Shown here piece by piece: positions 6,576-15,385 of a stretch of DNA of 31,811 nucleotides; within the stretch, counting starts at the first letter, position 1, and every line of letters starts with the position of its first letter. A program made the translations under genes and the position numbers. Under the pieces are notes generated by a model. The model was not told the DNA's origin, ran no database searches, and saw only the letters and a list, made by a program, of their open reading frames with translations. The DNA comes from an uncultured Lachnospiraceae bacterium. GTDB lineage: Bacteria > Bacillota > Clostridia > Lachnospirales > Lachnospiraceae. Where the stretch lies: the NCBI GenBank assembly GCA_910588405.1, contig CAJUPT010000001.1, positions 170,136 through 201,946 of the forward strand, given 5' to 3'.

Positions 6576-7898
6576 TCACTTCCTGCCGGTAATGTCCCTC
6601 CACTTTCCGTCTCTCCTGGCCTTTTTCCCCCAGGGAAGCAGTCCGCGGCGAAGCAGGACGAAAAAGATTCCGCCGGCCGCCCCTGCGGTCACGGCTATCA
6701 CAGTCAGAACCACAGGAAGGATACCGCCTTTTTCCTTCTCTTTCTCCTCCCCGTCCTCCGGGATTTCCTCTGCCGCGGAGGTTTCTTCCTCTTCACCTTC
6801 CGGCTCCACCACCGTCATCTCGTCTTTGCGCACCAGGGCGCCCACTGCGTTTTCCAGCGCCATCAGGGCATCTGCCAGCTCCTGATCCGTGGAAGAGGTA
6901 TTTTCCAGCGCATGCCGCGCCTCGTCCGCTGCCTGCAAAAGAGCCGCAAAGCTTTCGTCGGTATAATCGGATTCATCCATAGACTGAATCTGAAGAAGCA
7001 GCTGACGCAGTTTTTCGCTGTTTTCACTGAAAGCCGCCCCGTCATTCCCTGTCGTAGTCTGTGTTCCGATCACACCCGTGCCTGTTGTACCTGTTCCCGT
7101 GCCGGGCCTCACCGTAACGCCGGTCAGTCCGCCGGAAGCAGACGATCCATTGGACGTCTGCCCCGGCCCCTGGTTCACGGACGGATCATCGGCAATCAAT
7201 CCGCCGTTTTCCACGCCGCTCCAATTCACATCTCCATTTTCCTGGCCGGAACCGCCATGTTGTCCTGATCCTCCGGAACCTGGATTCTGACCTGAACCAC
7301 CAGTTTGTCCTGAATCACCGGTACCTGGCTGCCCGTCGGAACCGCCGTTCTGTCCCGAATCGCCGGAACCCGGATTCTGGCCGGAATCCGCCGGAGGCGT
7401 CTCTAACACATCCGGATTTTCAGGCCCATTGATCACCACCGGGTCGGGAAACACCATCTGCTCTGCCGGCCTTGTGGCTTTTCCGTACACAAAGACCAGT
7501 GAATCCTCCACTACGCTGACCCGGGCCTCCACAGGGTTATTTTCTCCATCCAGAACAGATACCTGTCCGATCGCCAACGGCTCATCCTCCTTAAAAAGAG
7601 GCTGACTCCCTGCAATATACACATTTAAGCTGTGGCTGTCCCCATGGTAACGATATTCCTGAACCTCTGCCGAAAGCCCGGCAAACTTAAACGTCACCTC
7701 CCCGGCTCCTGCCGCGTCCACATCCAGCGTAAACTGCATAGAGGCAATCCCTTCCTGGGCTCCATGGGGAGAGTTTAAGGCTACGCCCCCCTTATTGTCC
7801 AGAATAAACGTATCCTTCCCGATCGCGGATACCCGGAACGCCGGCCAGACAGACAGCAGGAGAGCCAGCGAAAGCACCGTTATGAATCTTTTTTTCAT
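6576..7898 (-). CDS. Membrane-anchored surface protein with cohesin-like and FIVAR-like domains
   Basis: 440 aa from the ATG at 7898, chosen over a TTG at 7961 because AAGAGG lies just upstream. Order: signal peptide (1-25, ending VSA); a beta-rich domain of about 115 residues (28-145) with a cohesin-like pattern (MQFTLDVDA, LNVYIAGSQPL, IGQVSV, LVFVYGK); a long Gly/Ser/Gln/Asp linker with repeated SGQ(N/T/H)GGS units (170-220); a Thr/Gly stretch; a helical FIVAR-like module (about 293-357); a Glu-rich spacer; one membrane helix (about 392-416); and a basic cytoplasmic tail. It would present its N-terminal domain outside the wall. It follows the dockerin-bearing M60 gene by 65 nt on the same strand, so it may be the docking partner. 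The cohesin assignment is a fold-level guess; the architecture is clear. Confidence 0.7.
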   Translation of the reverse strand: MKKRFITVLSLALLLSVWPAFRVSAIGKDTFILDNKGGVALNSPHGAQEGIASMQFTLDVDAAGAGEVTFKFAGLSAEVQEYRYHGDSHSLNVYIAGSQPLFKEDEPLAIGQVSVLDGENNPVEARVSVVEDSLVFVYGKATRPAEQMVFPDPVVINGPENPDVLETPPADSGQNPGSGDSGQNGGSDGQPGTGDSGQTGGSGQNPGSGGSGQHGGSGQENGDVNWSGVENGGLIADDPSVNQGPGQTSNGSSASGGLTGVTVRPGTGTGTTGTGVIGTQTTTGNDGAAFSENSEKLRQLLLQIQSMDESDYTDESFAALLQAADEARHALENTSSTDQELADALMALENAVGALVRKDEMTVVEPEGEEEETSAAEEIPEDGEEKEKEKGGILPVVLTVIAVTAGAAGGIFFVLLRRGLLPWGKKARRDGKWRDITGRK

Positions 7899-7963
7899 GT
7901 TTTCCTCTTTCCCGACGCAGTTTGCCGCGTCATCAAGGTTAATTTGAAAGTTTACTTTCAAAC

Positions 7964-10900
7964 CTACTGTTCATCCTTTTGATTAAAAACCATTTCGGAC
8001 AGCTCCTCCGGCATGTCCTCATACACCGAATCACTGACCATGCGCTGGCCTTCGTTGGTCTGGGCATTGTTTACCCGGTACAGTTCTACCCGCACCTTCT
8101 GAAGAACTTTCAGATCCACAGGCTGCCCTGGCTCGGTCCAGTAAATCCAAGTGCCCTCCGAGACATCCTGCAGGTTCCCTTTATCCGGGATATCCGCCAG
8201 AATAATCTGCTGCGCTTTCAGCCTGCCTGTCTCATCCTTGCCGCCCACGATTTTTCCGTCCTGGTCATACAGCACAACCACATTATAAGCCGGGTTCCCC
8301 TTAAAGGTACCGGTAAAGATTACCGAGCCCTTCGGAACCATATCCTGCGGCCGGGAGCCATACTGATAATCCTCCGCCAGTTTGCCGATGGTCACTCTTC
8401 CGTCAGAAGCGTGGCGGAAATCCACATTGTCCCCGGTAACGCCCAGTACATCCAGCTCCGCCAGTTCTACCGTCCTGCCGTTCTGATTTTTTAACAGCAG
8501 CTGCATTTCCGACGTTACATAAGTGGCCAGTGAACGGTCGTCCGCATTTGCAAAATAAATCGTATCGGTTTTTCCGGCTCCAAACGCGCCGTCAGCCACT
8601 GTCCTCCAGTCCTCTCCTTCCCGAATCCGAATCTCGTATTCACAGTTTTTCAGAGAGCCGCCTTCCGCCATCGTATATTTAAAGCCTGTCACCGTCAGAG
8701 GCTTATGGAAATCCAGTACCAGCGCCGCCTGCTTTCCGAGGGTCAAAGAACAGGAACTGTTCACATCCTGGTCGATCGCCTTTTTCACAGCACTCTCCGC
8801 CGTCGGCGCGCAGGGCATATCCTCCGTTCCCTCTCCTTTGATCTCCTCCGCCGTCACATCCTCGGTGCGGATGGTCCAATAGGTTTTCTCCTGACTGCCG
8901 TCATGCTGAATTTTCACTGTGTTCAGCGTCTTCACCGCCGAACGGTTCAGATATTTGTCGATCAGGGTCACTTCATAGAATACGGTTCGGTTATTCATCG
9001 TATAAACGGCGTCGCTGAAGGCATTCTCCGTCGCGAAGCCCACCGGCTCCCTTACGGTTTTGCCGCCGGATATGGTACAGCGGACAATCTCGTACCCAAG
9101 CACATCCTCAGCCGGAATCTTCGGCGTGCCCAGTGTCAGATCCACCTGGTTGGCGGCATTCCCATTGATCTGCGCCTTTGCCCCATCGCCTACCGCCTCC
9201 ACATCTCCCCCGGTTCCCAGCTTACTTGTGCCGCCTTTCAGCGCGTAAACCCTGGCATCGTCGCTGGCATAGCAAATCGCTCTCGTCTCTTTCTCAAACT
9301 GCGCCGCATAGGCTCTGGTACCTTCGTCCGGCGTTTTTCCCCACCGCTCGAAGAATTCCAAAATATCCTTCTGTGCCGCCGCGCATGCAAGCCGCATCAG
9401 ATTCTGATCCGTATCCTTCGAAAGCGTCAGCGCCACCTGTCCGGGCGCTTTAGAAGGTGTACGGGAATAGGTATCCACACGGGCATAGAACAGATTGGAC
9501 AGCTGCTCCTCCACCTTTTCATAGGTCTTAAAATTGTACCCTTTATCGTAAGCCAGATGGAGCTGCCAGTACATTCCCAGCTGGGTGGCCAGGTTAGAGG
9601 ACGCCCCTTTCGTTCCCGACGTCACCTTCTGATAAATATTTGAATAAGCAAAACGCATTCCCGCGTTGGTATCCTTTGCCTGGGCCAGCTGGGCGAAATA
9701 ATTGTTGGTGATTTCCGCCACCGCATAGCTGCCCTGATTGATACAGTGTCCAATCTCATGGGCGATGCCCCAGCCGAAGTATCGGCCGCTCTGATACCGT
9801 CCCTCGCTGTCGGCCACTACGGGAACTCCGCCCATCATTCCGGCGGATTCCGGCCATTCGATGCCGATATGGTTTCCTGAGGCGTACATAAAGGCGCCGG
9901 CAAACATGCGCTGATAACGGATATTCAGATGCCGTCCCGGCAGCCGGTCCACGACGGCGGCGGCATTGGCATTCAATCCCTTATGCTGATAGAACAGATG
10001 CATCATCCCTTCCATGGCATCCATGGACGCCAGAATCTTACGCGCCTTTTCCTCCGGGCTGCCATTTCCGGCTCCGGCAAGAATCTGTTTCGCGGGCAGA
10101 GACAGCATCATCGTATCCAGCATAATATCGGAAGCGCCCAGAATACAGTTCCGTTCCTCATACCCATAGTTCACCGCGGCATTTCCCGAATCCCTGTGAA
10201 GCCGGTTATGGCTCTCCTCCATCTGGCTCACATAGCTCTCCAGCTTTTCCACATAGGCCCTGGTCCTGTTAAGCCGTTCTCCGGCGTCCGCCACCTGATA
10301 CAGATCAAGCTTCGGCACTTCCACGCCGCCGCTGACCCGCACCGCATACCGGTCATTGGCGTTGCTGCCGGTATACTGCACATAGAGTGCGCCGCCTTTT
10401 TCCGTGTCCGTGGAAACAATCGTGGGAATGGTCACCCGGTTTACGCCCACTTTCAGCGCCGCCGCCTGGCCGAACATGGCGCCGGCCTCCGCATGGTACT
10501 GGGTGGCCACCAGCTGCAGATTCGTATTTTCCCCTGTCTTTTTCGTGTTGTGTCCCACATAGACCACAATCTCTTCACCGGCCGCCGCCGTAATGCCCAG
10601 CGGCTGCCATGCGTTTAAGCCCCCGAAGCCCCGGCCCACATCTCTGGTGCTGATGCTGTTATAAACGAGAACAGAACCGCTCAGATTCACGCTCTTCAAA
10701 ATGTTCTCTGCGTTTTCCAGCTCCCGAAGAAGCAGCTCTCTGTCCGGATGGGGCTCGCCGCTGACCGGGTCCGGCTCATTGATTTTCGCCCGCAGCCTGT
10801 CGATGGTCTCCTGGGTAACGCCCTCTTTCAGTATCGTGTGGAGATCATCCTCGTAAAGAGCCATAATCTCTTCCATCAGCGTATCATAATAGTAAAAATA

Positions 10901-13291
10901 CACTTCGGAAACCGTAACCGTGCCCGACGCCAGATAACGGGACAGGCCGATCTGCAGCTTCTTTACCATAACCGGTTGGGAAAGCTTTAACTGATAATAG
11001 ATTCTTCCGTTGCCGTCTGTTTTTTTCAGCACCGCAACCTGAGACCTGTCGAAAAAGCCCGCTTTTCCCGTTTCATCCCAATACCGTACCTGGGCATAGC
11101 CGTAGGCCACATCCTGGGGCACGATCTCCTGGAACGCGATGGTATCCAGCTTATAAGCCTGGTCGAACTCATAGAACAGCCCGTTTTTCTCGCCCACCGG
11201 ATTGAAGCCGCCGCTGTCCCAGCTGTCCAGGTTGTAATAGGATGTGGGCGTATGGTCCACGGTTCCCCAAGCGGTGCCTGTGCCGGTATCAAGAGGGCTG
11301 TCCACAATTTTGCCGTGGTTGTACCAGGCCTTCTCGATATGGGCGCCCGCCTTGCCCTCCTGTGCCACATTAATCAGATTATATTTGGGCATGGAGGCCG
11401 GCGTGATATCCGTCGTCGAAGCCTTTACGGACAGAGAAGGGCCGCTTTCTCCCAGCTCATTTACCCCGGTCACATAGAACACATACTCCGCCCGGTCCTC
11501 CAGGCCGGATAGAAGGTAACTGTTTCCTGTAATTCCTTCTATCTTCTGGTAATCCGCATCCTGGCTCTTTTTATAATAAAGGGTGTAGGAATCCGTATCC
11601 TCCATTTTCTTCCAGGACACGGCGATGCTTCTGTATTTGCCTACCGCTTTTACATTGTCCGGTTTGTCCGGCTTTTTGCTGGTTTTCGGCGTCACCGTAA
11701 TCGGGCTGCCGTAGCCGCTGCGCCAGGTACCGTTTACGGACTGCACCTGCACGGTGTATTCCGTATTGTTTTTCAGTTTATCCCCATTCAGAGAAACCAC
11801 GGCCAGGTTGTTGCGGGCCACCAGCACAGTCTCCTCCAGGTTCGATTCCTCATGCCGGATCAGCACCTCATAGCCCGTCACATTAACGCAGGGCTCCCAG
11901 GAGAGCCGGAAATTTTTATTCCCGGCAGTGGCTTCCAGCCCTTTTGGCCTGTCAAGCTGCGGCTCCGGGATACGGTTTTCCATGCCGTTTACAAATTCCA
12001 CGCTGGAAATCTCCGCCAGGTTCCCTGCGTCCTCCATCCCTGTAATCGTAAAAGTAATCTTTTTCACCGCCACCTGTGCGCCCAGAAAAATCCGGATATT
12101 CCCCCTGTCGTCAAGCTCTGCGCGCGTCTCGCCGGAAAGCAGCAGATAATGAACGTTTTTTTCCATCGGAATTTCCGCCGTCTGTTCCGTTCCGGTCTCA
12201 TCGATATATGTAATGGAGCACAGCGCCTGTCTGACCAGATGCTCCTGGCCCGTTCTGATTACGATACCGTCCATCTGGGAAACCTGGTCTCCTGTCAGGA
12301 GAAATTCCAGGCTAACCGGATTCTCTTGTGTGATAACCCCACCGTTTTCGGGAGACAGTTTAACGCCGGATTCCCTTTTCATCAGGCTTAATAAAGCTTC
12401 CTCGCCAACCAGAGCCCCTTCGCCGGTCACGGTAGTTCCCTGCACCCCCGAAGCATGGATAGCCGCCGCTGGCACCGATATTTCCGAGCTGGCCTGGGTA
12501 TCCTCCGCTTTCCTCTGTCCCATGGCAAAGCATTCCAGGTCTGTCAGGTTTACAACACCGTCGCCGTTTAAGTCCGCGTTCGCGATGCCGTCGCCCTCTC
12601 CCCGGTCAATAGCGTCCACCAGCCGGTCCCTGTCATCCTGGTCGGCCTTTCCGTCTCCGTTCACGTCGCCGATCCGGAGAACCCCGGGGTGCGGCGCGTC
12701 CTCCTCATAGGTCATTCCGCCCAGAAAGCCTGTCATCAGCACGATCGTATATGCCTTCTGGTCTACCAAAATATCCTGGGAATATTCAGAAAATCCAGGT
12801 GCTTTCACCGTCAGGGTATATCTGCCCGGGGCGAGCCGTTCAAACCGGAGCCGTTCCTCACGGCCGCCGGCCGCGTCCAGGGTAAGCTTCCCTTCCCCGA
12901 CGCTTGCACTCGTTCGGGCATCGGTCAGACTGACCGAAAATGTCACGGATTTTCGCAGAATCACTGCCCCTCCAATCGTCACGTCTACCTGACCCAGATT
13001 GCCTGACACCTTCCACTCTTCGGCGGCGTTATTGGCCGAAAGGCTGTCCGGGCTCCCTGCGGTTTCCGGGGTTCCTGCGGTTTCCGTGTTTCCTGCGAAT
13101 TCCGTGTTTTCAGGGGATTCCGAATCTTTTGAGGATTCTGCGCTTCTTGATGAGTCTTCACTCTTTGAGGACTCCGCATTTTCTCCTGAAATACTACTCG
13201 GAACCACATCCTGTGCGGCATGGCTGGGGAAAACCGCAGATGCCAGCATAAGCGCCGCCAGCAGGCCTGCCATCTTCTGTCTCATACTCAT
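7964..13291 (-). CDS. Secreted M60 family zinc metallopeptidase with dockerin, FnIII and carbohydrate-binding-like modules
   Basis: 1775 aa from the ATG at 13291, which has AGGAGG (13299-13304) 7 nt upstream. Order: signal peptide; Ser/Glu/Thr repeat linker (to about residue 85); a beta domain; a type I dockerin (208-259) with two Ca-binding repeats (DVNGDGKADQDD and DLNGDGVVNLTD); a further beta domain; two fibronectin III domains (RPKGLEAT... and KPDNVKAV...); an F5/8-type-C-like module; a helical linker; the M60 domain with HEIGH at 1178-1182 and a downstream glutamate (E1193), fitting HExxHx(8,24)E; then C-terminal beta modules. M60/M60-like enzymes cleave mucin-type glycoproteins, so host or dietary glycoprotein degradation is likely. 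The dockerin is unusually N-terminal. No sortase motif or C-terminal membrane anchor is seen, so retention may depend on docking. Confidence 0.88.
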   Translation of the reverse strand: MSMRQKMAGLLAALMLASAVFPSHAAQDVVPSSISGENAESSKSEDSSRSAESSKDSESPENTEFAGNTETAGTPETAGSPDSLSANNAAEEWKVSGNLGQVDVTIGGAVILRKSVTFSVSLTDARTSASVGEGKLTLDAAGGREERLRFERLAPGRYTLTVKAPGFSEYSQDILVDQKAYTIVLMTGFLGGMTYEEDAPHPGVLRIGDVNGDGKADQDDRDRLVDAIDRGEGDGIANADLNGDGVVNLTDLECFAMGQRKAEDTQASSEISVPAAAIHASGVQGTTVTGEGALVGEEALLSLMKRESGVKLSPENGGVITQENPVSLEFLLTGDQVSQMDGIVIRTGQEHLVRQALCSITYIDETGTEQTAEIPMEKNVHYLLLSGETRAELDDRGNIRIFLGAQVAVKKITFTITGMEDAGNLAEISSVEFVNGMENRIPEPQLDRPKGLEATAGNKNFRLSWEPCVNVTGYEVLIRHEESNLEETVLVARNNLAVVSLNGDKLKNNTEYTVQVQSVNGTWRSGYGSPITVTPKTSKKPDKPDNVKAVGKYRSIAVSWKKMEDTDSYTLYYKKSQDADYQKIEGITGNSYLLSGLEDRAEYVFYVTGVNELGESGPSLSVKASTTDITPASMPKYNLINVAQEGKAGAHIEKAWYNHGKIVDSPLDTGTGTAWGTVDHTPTSYYNLDSWDSGGFNPVGEKNGLFYEFDQAYKLDTIAFQEIVPQDVAYGYAQVRYWDETGKAGFFDRSQVAVLKKTDGNGRIYYQLKLSQPVMVKKLQIGLSRYLASGTVTVSEVYFYYYDTLMEEIMALYEDDLHTILKEGVTQETIDRLRAKINEPDPVSGEPHPDRELLLRELENAENILKSVNLSGSVLVYNSISTRDVGRGFGGLNAWQPLGITAAAGEEIVVYVGHNTKKTGENTNLQLVATQYHAEAGAMFGQAAALKVGVNRVTIPTIVSTDTEKGGALYVQYTGSNANDRYAVRVSGGVEVPKLDLYQVADAGERLNRTRAYVEKLESYVSQMEESHNRLHRDSGNAAVNYGYEERNCILGASDIMLDTMMLSLPAKQILAGAGNGSPEEKARKILASMDAMEGMMHLFYQHKGLNANAAAVVDRLPGRHLNIRYQRMFAGAFMYASGNHIGIEWPESAGMMGGVPVVADSEGRYQSGRYFGWGIAHEIGHCINQGSYAVAEITNNYFAQLAQAKDTNAGMRFAYSNIYQKVTSGTKGASSNLATQLGMYWQLHLAYDKGYNFKTYEKVEEQLSNLFYARVDTYSRTPSKAPGQVALTLSKDTDQNLMRLACAAAQKDILEFFERWGKTPDEGTRAYAAQFEKETRAICYASDDARVYALKGGTSKLGTGGDVEAVGDGAKAQINGNAANQVDLTLGTPKIPAEDVLGYEIVRCTISGGKTVREPVGFATENAFSDAVYTMNNRTVFYEVTLIDKYLNRSAVKTLNTVKIQHDGSQEKTYWTIRTEDVTAEEIKGEGTEDMPCAPTAESAVKKAIDQDVNSSCSLTLGKQAALVLDFHKPLTVTGFKYTMAEGGSLKNCEYEIRIREGEDWRTVADGAFGAGKTDTIYFANADDRSLATYVTSEMQLLLKNQNGRTVELAELDVLGVTGDNVDFRHASDGRVTIGKLAEDYQYGSRPQDMVPKGSVIFTGTFKGNPAYNVVVLYDQDGKIVGGKDETGRLKAQQIILADIPDKGNLQDVSEGTWIYWTEPGQPVDLKVLQKVRVELYRVNNAQTNEGQRMVSDSVYEDMPEELSEMVFNQKDEQ
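13049..13102 (-). repeat. 18-bp in-frame tandem repeat in the M60 N-terminal linker
   Basis: Three 18-bp units (13049-13066, 13067-13084, 13085-13102) encode E-x-A-G-x-(T/P), that is EFAGNT, ETAGTP and ETAGSP. They lie in the flexible Ser/Glu/Thr-rich segment after the signal peptide. In-frame units of this kind can change copy number without breaking the gene. Confidence 0.7.
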
Positions 13292-13310
13292 ATACCATCC
13301 TCCTGTGTCT

Positions 13311-13340
13311 ATTATACTTGCGAGCATATTTATCTGCCAA
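13311..13340 (-). promoter_or_regulatory. Proximal promoter-like element before the M60 gene
   Basis: On the minus strand TTGGCA (13340-13335), 18 nt, then TATAAT (13316-13311). The predicted start would fall at or inside the Shine-Dalgarno sequence (13299-13304), giving an almost leaderless message. That makes it doubtful compared with the upstream promoter. Confidence 0.3.
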
Positions 13341-13389
13341 ATGATTTGCTTTTCTTGCCGAAGTAATGGAAATCTGTTGGCAAATCATT
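13340..13389 (-). promoter_or_regulatory. Long-loop hairpin in the M60 leader
   Basis: Perfect 10-bp arms (13340-13349 and 13380-13389, AATGATTTGC/GCAAATCATT) enclose about 30 nt. It lies in the predicted 250-nt untranslated leader of the M60 message and overlaps the proximal promoter-like element. Confidence 0.45.
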
Positions 13390-13450
13390 ACGAAGTATCT
13401 AAGAAAATGTGCCAAGGGCATATTTTATCGTACTCGGCTCACGGGTATAT

Positions 13451-13490
13451 GTACTCTCGGAATCTCAAAAATCAACCAATATGAGATTTC
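13451..13490 (-). repeat. Diverged copy of a hairpin element shared with the malic enzyme-fumarase gap
   Basis: On the plus strand GTACTCTC is followed by AATCTCA (13461-13467), a 14-nt loop and TGAGATTTC (13482-13490). The element at 23323-23375 has the same blocks, ATGTACTCTC and ATGAGATTTC, at comparable spacing. The outer right arm (GAGAGTACAT) is missing here, so this copy is degenerate. Confidence 0.5.
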
Positions 13491-13545
13491 AAATACTATT
13501 TTTTACTCCGTTCTATTACCTTATCCGGTTTACGTTTGGACTTTC

Positions 13546-13574
13546 ATTCTAACCGCTTCAGCTATTCTTGTCAA
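13546..13574 (-). promoter_or_regulatory. Main promoter of the M60/surface-protein operon
   Basis: On the minus strand TTGACA (13574-13569), exact 17-nt spacer, TAGAAT (13551-13546). A start near 13539 gives a leader of about 250 nt containing two hairpins (13461-13488, 13340-13389). The neighbouring MFS stop is only about 40 bp upstream and has no hairpin terminator, so read-through from it is also possible. Confidence 0.7.
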
Positions 13575-13610
13575 TTCATAATATATGGCTAAAAATAAGT
13601 TAAAAAATAA

Positions 13611-14933
13611 TTAAAATTTTTGAAACATTCTATGGCCGGCACAGCTCATCAGTGCCATCCCCGCCAGGCAAACCCCCGCCCCAAACCAGAACGCCGCCGC
13701 CAGACTGTTCTTTGCCAGCGCCCCAAACGCCAGATTTGTCCCCACGCCCACGCTGTCCAGCAGCATCGCGTGAATGCTTAAAGCGGTAGCCCGGTATTCG
13801 GTATGTACCAGGCGGTTCTGTATTTCCGTCTGAAAAGGCTGGAACAAACTGTTGGAAATGCGCAGAACCAGAATCGCGCACACCGAAGGCAGCGCCTTTG
13901 CCGACAGTGCCAGCATGGCGCAAGAACAGGCTGCCGTCCCGCCAAACAACAGCCCTGCTGCCTTGAACCCTGCTTTTTTGGTCAGCCGGGCGGAATACAC
14001 GCCGCACATGCCAAGCAGCGTGGCCGCTATATAAATGTACCCGATTGCCGCATTTCCCAGTCCGCATTTTTCATATTGTAACTGGTTCAGGAAAACCGTG
14101 ACCGTTTGATGGGTTTCCGTAAGCAAAGCCACGGCCAGCAAAAATAACAGCAGCCTCCGATCTTTAAGCGTACAAACCAGCGTTTCCTTAAACCTGCTAA
14201 AACAGATCCGATCCGCCCCTTCCCGGCTCACCTCCGTAAGCCCCAGAGACAAAACCGCCGCGCCTCCGTAGCTGAGCGCCGTAAGAAACCCCGCCAGCCT
14301 GTAATTTTCCCCCACAAACAGAGAAAACACCGCCGAGGCCGCTAAAAGACCCGCCATCTGCAGGCTGTTATACATCCCGAATACCTGATGGCTGTTTTCT
14401 ATTCCATTTCCGCTGCTTTCATTTTCACTCTGACCGCTTTCTGCTTCATTTCCGCCGTTTTCTCTTTCATTCCGGCTGCCTTCGCCTTCACTCCAACCGC
14501 TTTCTGTCTCATTTCTGCCACTCTCTCCTTCACCCCTGCTGCTCTCTGCTTTATTCTGATAATTTTTATTTTGTCTCTGACAGGAAAGATAAAGAATGCT
14601 CGTATCCACGCCGGACAGCCCTGCGATCACGACGCTTAGCATCACTCGCTCCGCAAGGAATCCCCCGAAGCCTGACGCCCGCCAGAATACGATTTTCGAG
14701 AGGAAATAGAGAACACAGCAAAAGACCATGGTTTTCTTATACCCGATCCGGTCCGCCGCAACGCCCCATGCCACTTCCAATAAGATACAAAGAAAAAGAG
14801 AAATGCTTTCAATCACCGTAATCTGAAAGACAGACACGCCGCAGGCCTGCCGGTAAAGGGTTGCCACAGGCCCGTAAAATACCATGCCCTGCAAAAAGGC
14901 GATGGCATACATCAGATAAATATTCCGTTTCAC
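13611..14933 (-). CDS. MFS transporter (drug-efflux-like) with a seven-residue repeat insert
   Basis: 440 aa, GTG start at 14933 with AAGGA (about 11 nt upstream). It has twelve hydrophobic segments, and the N-terminal half carries an MFS motif A (GVAADRIGYKKT, about residues 57-68). Residues 130-178 are seven tandem seven-residue units beginning with Glu (ESSRGEG, ESGRNET, ESGWSEG, EGSRNER, ENGGNEA, ESGQSEN, ESSGNGI). They sit between TM4 and TM5, predicted to be cytoplasmic. Such an insert is not a normal part of MFS carriers. Substrate unknown; a drug or peptide exporter is plausible beside the Bce module. A short palindrome (14968-14983) upstream may be its operator. Confidence 0.82.
   Translation of the reverse strand: MKRNIYLMYAIAFLQGMVFYGPVATLYRQACGVSVFQITVIESISLFLCILLEVAWGVAADRIGYKKTMVFCCVLYFLSKIVFWRASGFGGFLAERVMLSVVIAGLSGVDTSILYLSCQRQNKNYQNKAESSRGEGESGRNETESGWSEGEGSRNERENGGNEAESGQSENESSGNGIENSHQVFGMYNSLQMAGLLAASAVFSLFVGENYRLAGFLTALSYGGAAVLSLGLTEVSREGADRICFSRFKETLVCTLKDRRLLLFLLAVALLTETHQTVTVFLNQLQYEKCGLGNAAIGYIYIAATLLGMCGVYSARLTKKAGFKAAGLLFGGTAACSCAMLALSAKALPSVCAILVLRISNSLFQPFQTEIQNRLVHTEYRATALSIHAMLLDSVGVGTNLAFGALAKNSLAAAFWFGAGVCLAGMALMSCAGHRMFQKF
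14400..14546 (-). repeat. 21-bp coding minisatellite in the MFS gene (seven units)
   Basis: Exactly 147 bp, or 7 x 21. Each unit on the plus strand ends in the pattern TTTC or TCTC and contains TTCA(T/C)T(T/C)C. Because the unit is a multiple of three, changes in copy number would lengthen or shorten the Glu/Ser/Gly/Asn-rich loop without a frameshift. Confidence 0.8.
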
Positions 14934-15385
14934 CGATACATACGTCCTTTCTGAAAAAGCTTAACATATGGAAAAATTTCCATGATGCAGCAAACAGACC
15001 CTGTAAAGATAAAATACAGTGCCTGCCGCCTTATCTAATATGAAGCTGTTTCTCAGATTGGACGGTTCATCAATATAGCCTCCTGTTATCTATATGCCGG
15101 CATGCAAATTGCTTTGGTTTATTACCGATTACCCTTTGCGCCGGTCAATCCCCGTCAGATTCAGGACGGATGCCATCAGAATTCCCTTTAAATATTGTAC
15201 CAGACATTCCCCGTATATGCAAAACATTTCATCACTTTACTGCCGTTCACTTTACTTCCACTCATCTTACAACAAACAAAAAATCACCATAAACATCTCT
15301 ATTGTGGTACAATAGCATAAAATAGAACAGTCAATGACAGCAGACATACAATCGTTCATAATATCGTTATGTAAAAGGACACCCT
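14934..15385. promoter_or_regulatory. Divergent intergenic region between the MFS gene and the Bce regulator
   Basis: 452 nt without a gene. Two operator-like dyads stand out: ATGGAAA-AA-TTTCCAT (14968-14983) near the MFS start and the perfect CTATTGT-GGT-ACAATAG (15299-15315) about 70 nt before the response regulator ATG. A TAAAAT (15318-15323) could be a -10, but no good -35 is spaced for it, so the promoter may be activator dependent. I see nothing else in it. Confidence 0.45.

Noticed and set aside
7240..7400. Repeated Gly/Ser/Gln codons as a CRISPR-like array
   Set aside because: The repeats are short, imperfect and in frame in a protein linker. No CRISPR array or cas genes are seen in the window.
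7979..13251. Many long plus-strand frames opposite the M60 gene
   Set aside because: They mirror the strongly supported M60 reading frame; their residues are Arg/His/Pro-rich shadows without motifs.
13366..13581. 71-aa plus-strand frame in the M60 upstream region
   Set aside because: It is antisense to the leader, overlaps hairpins and the promoter, and has no ribosome binding site.
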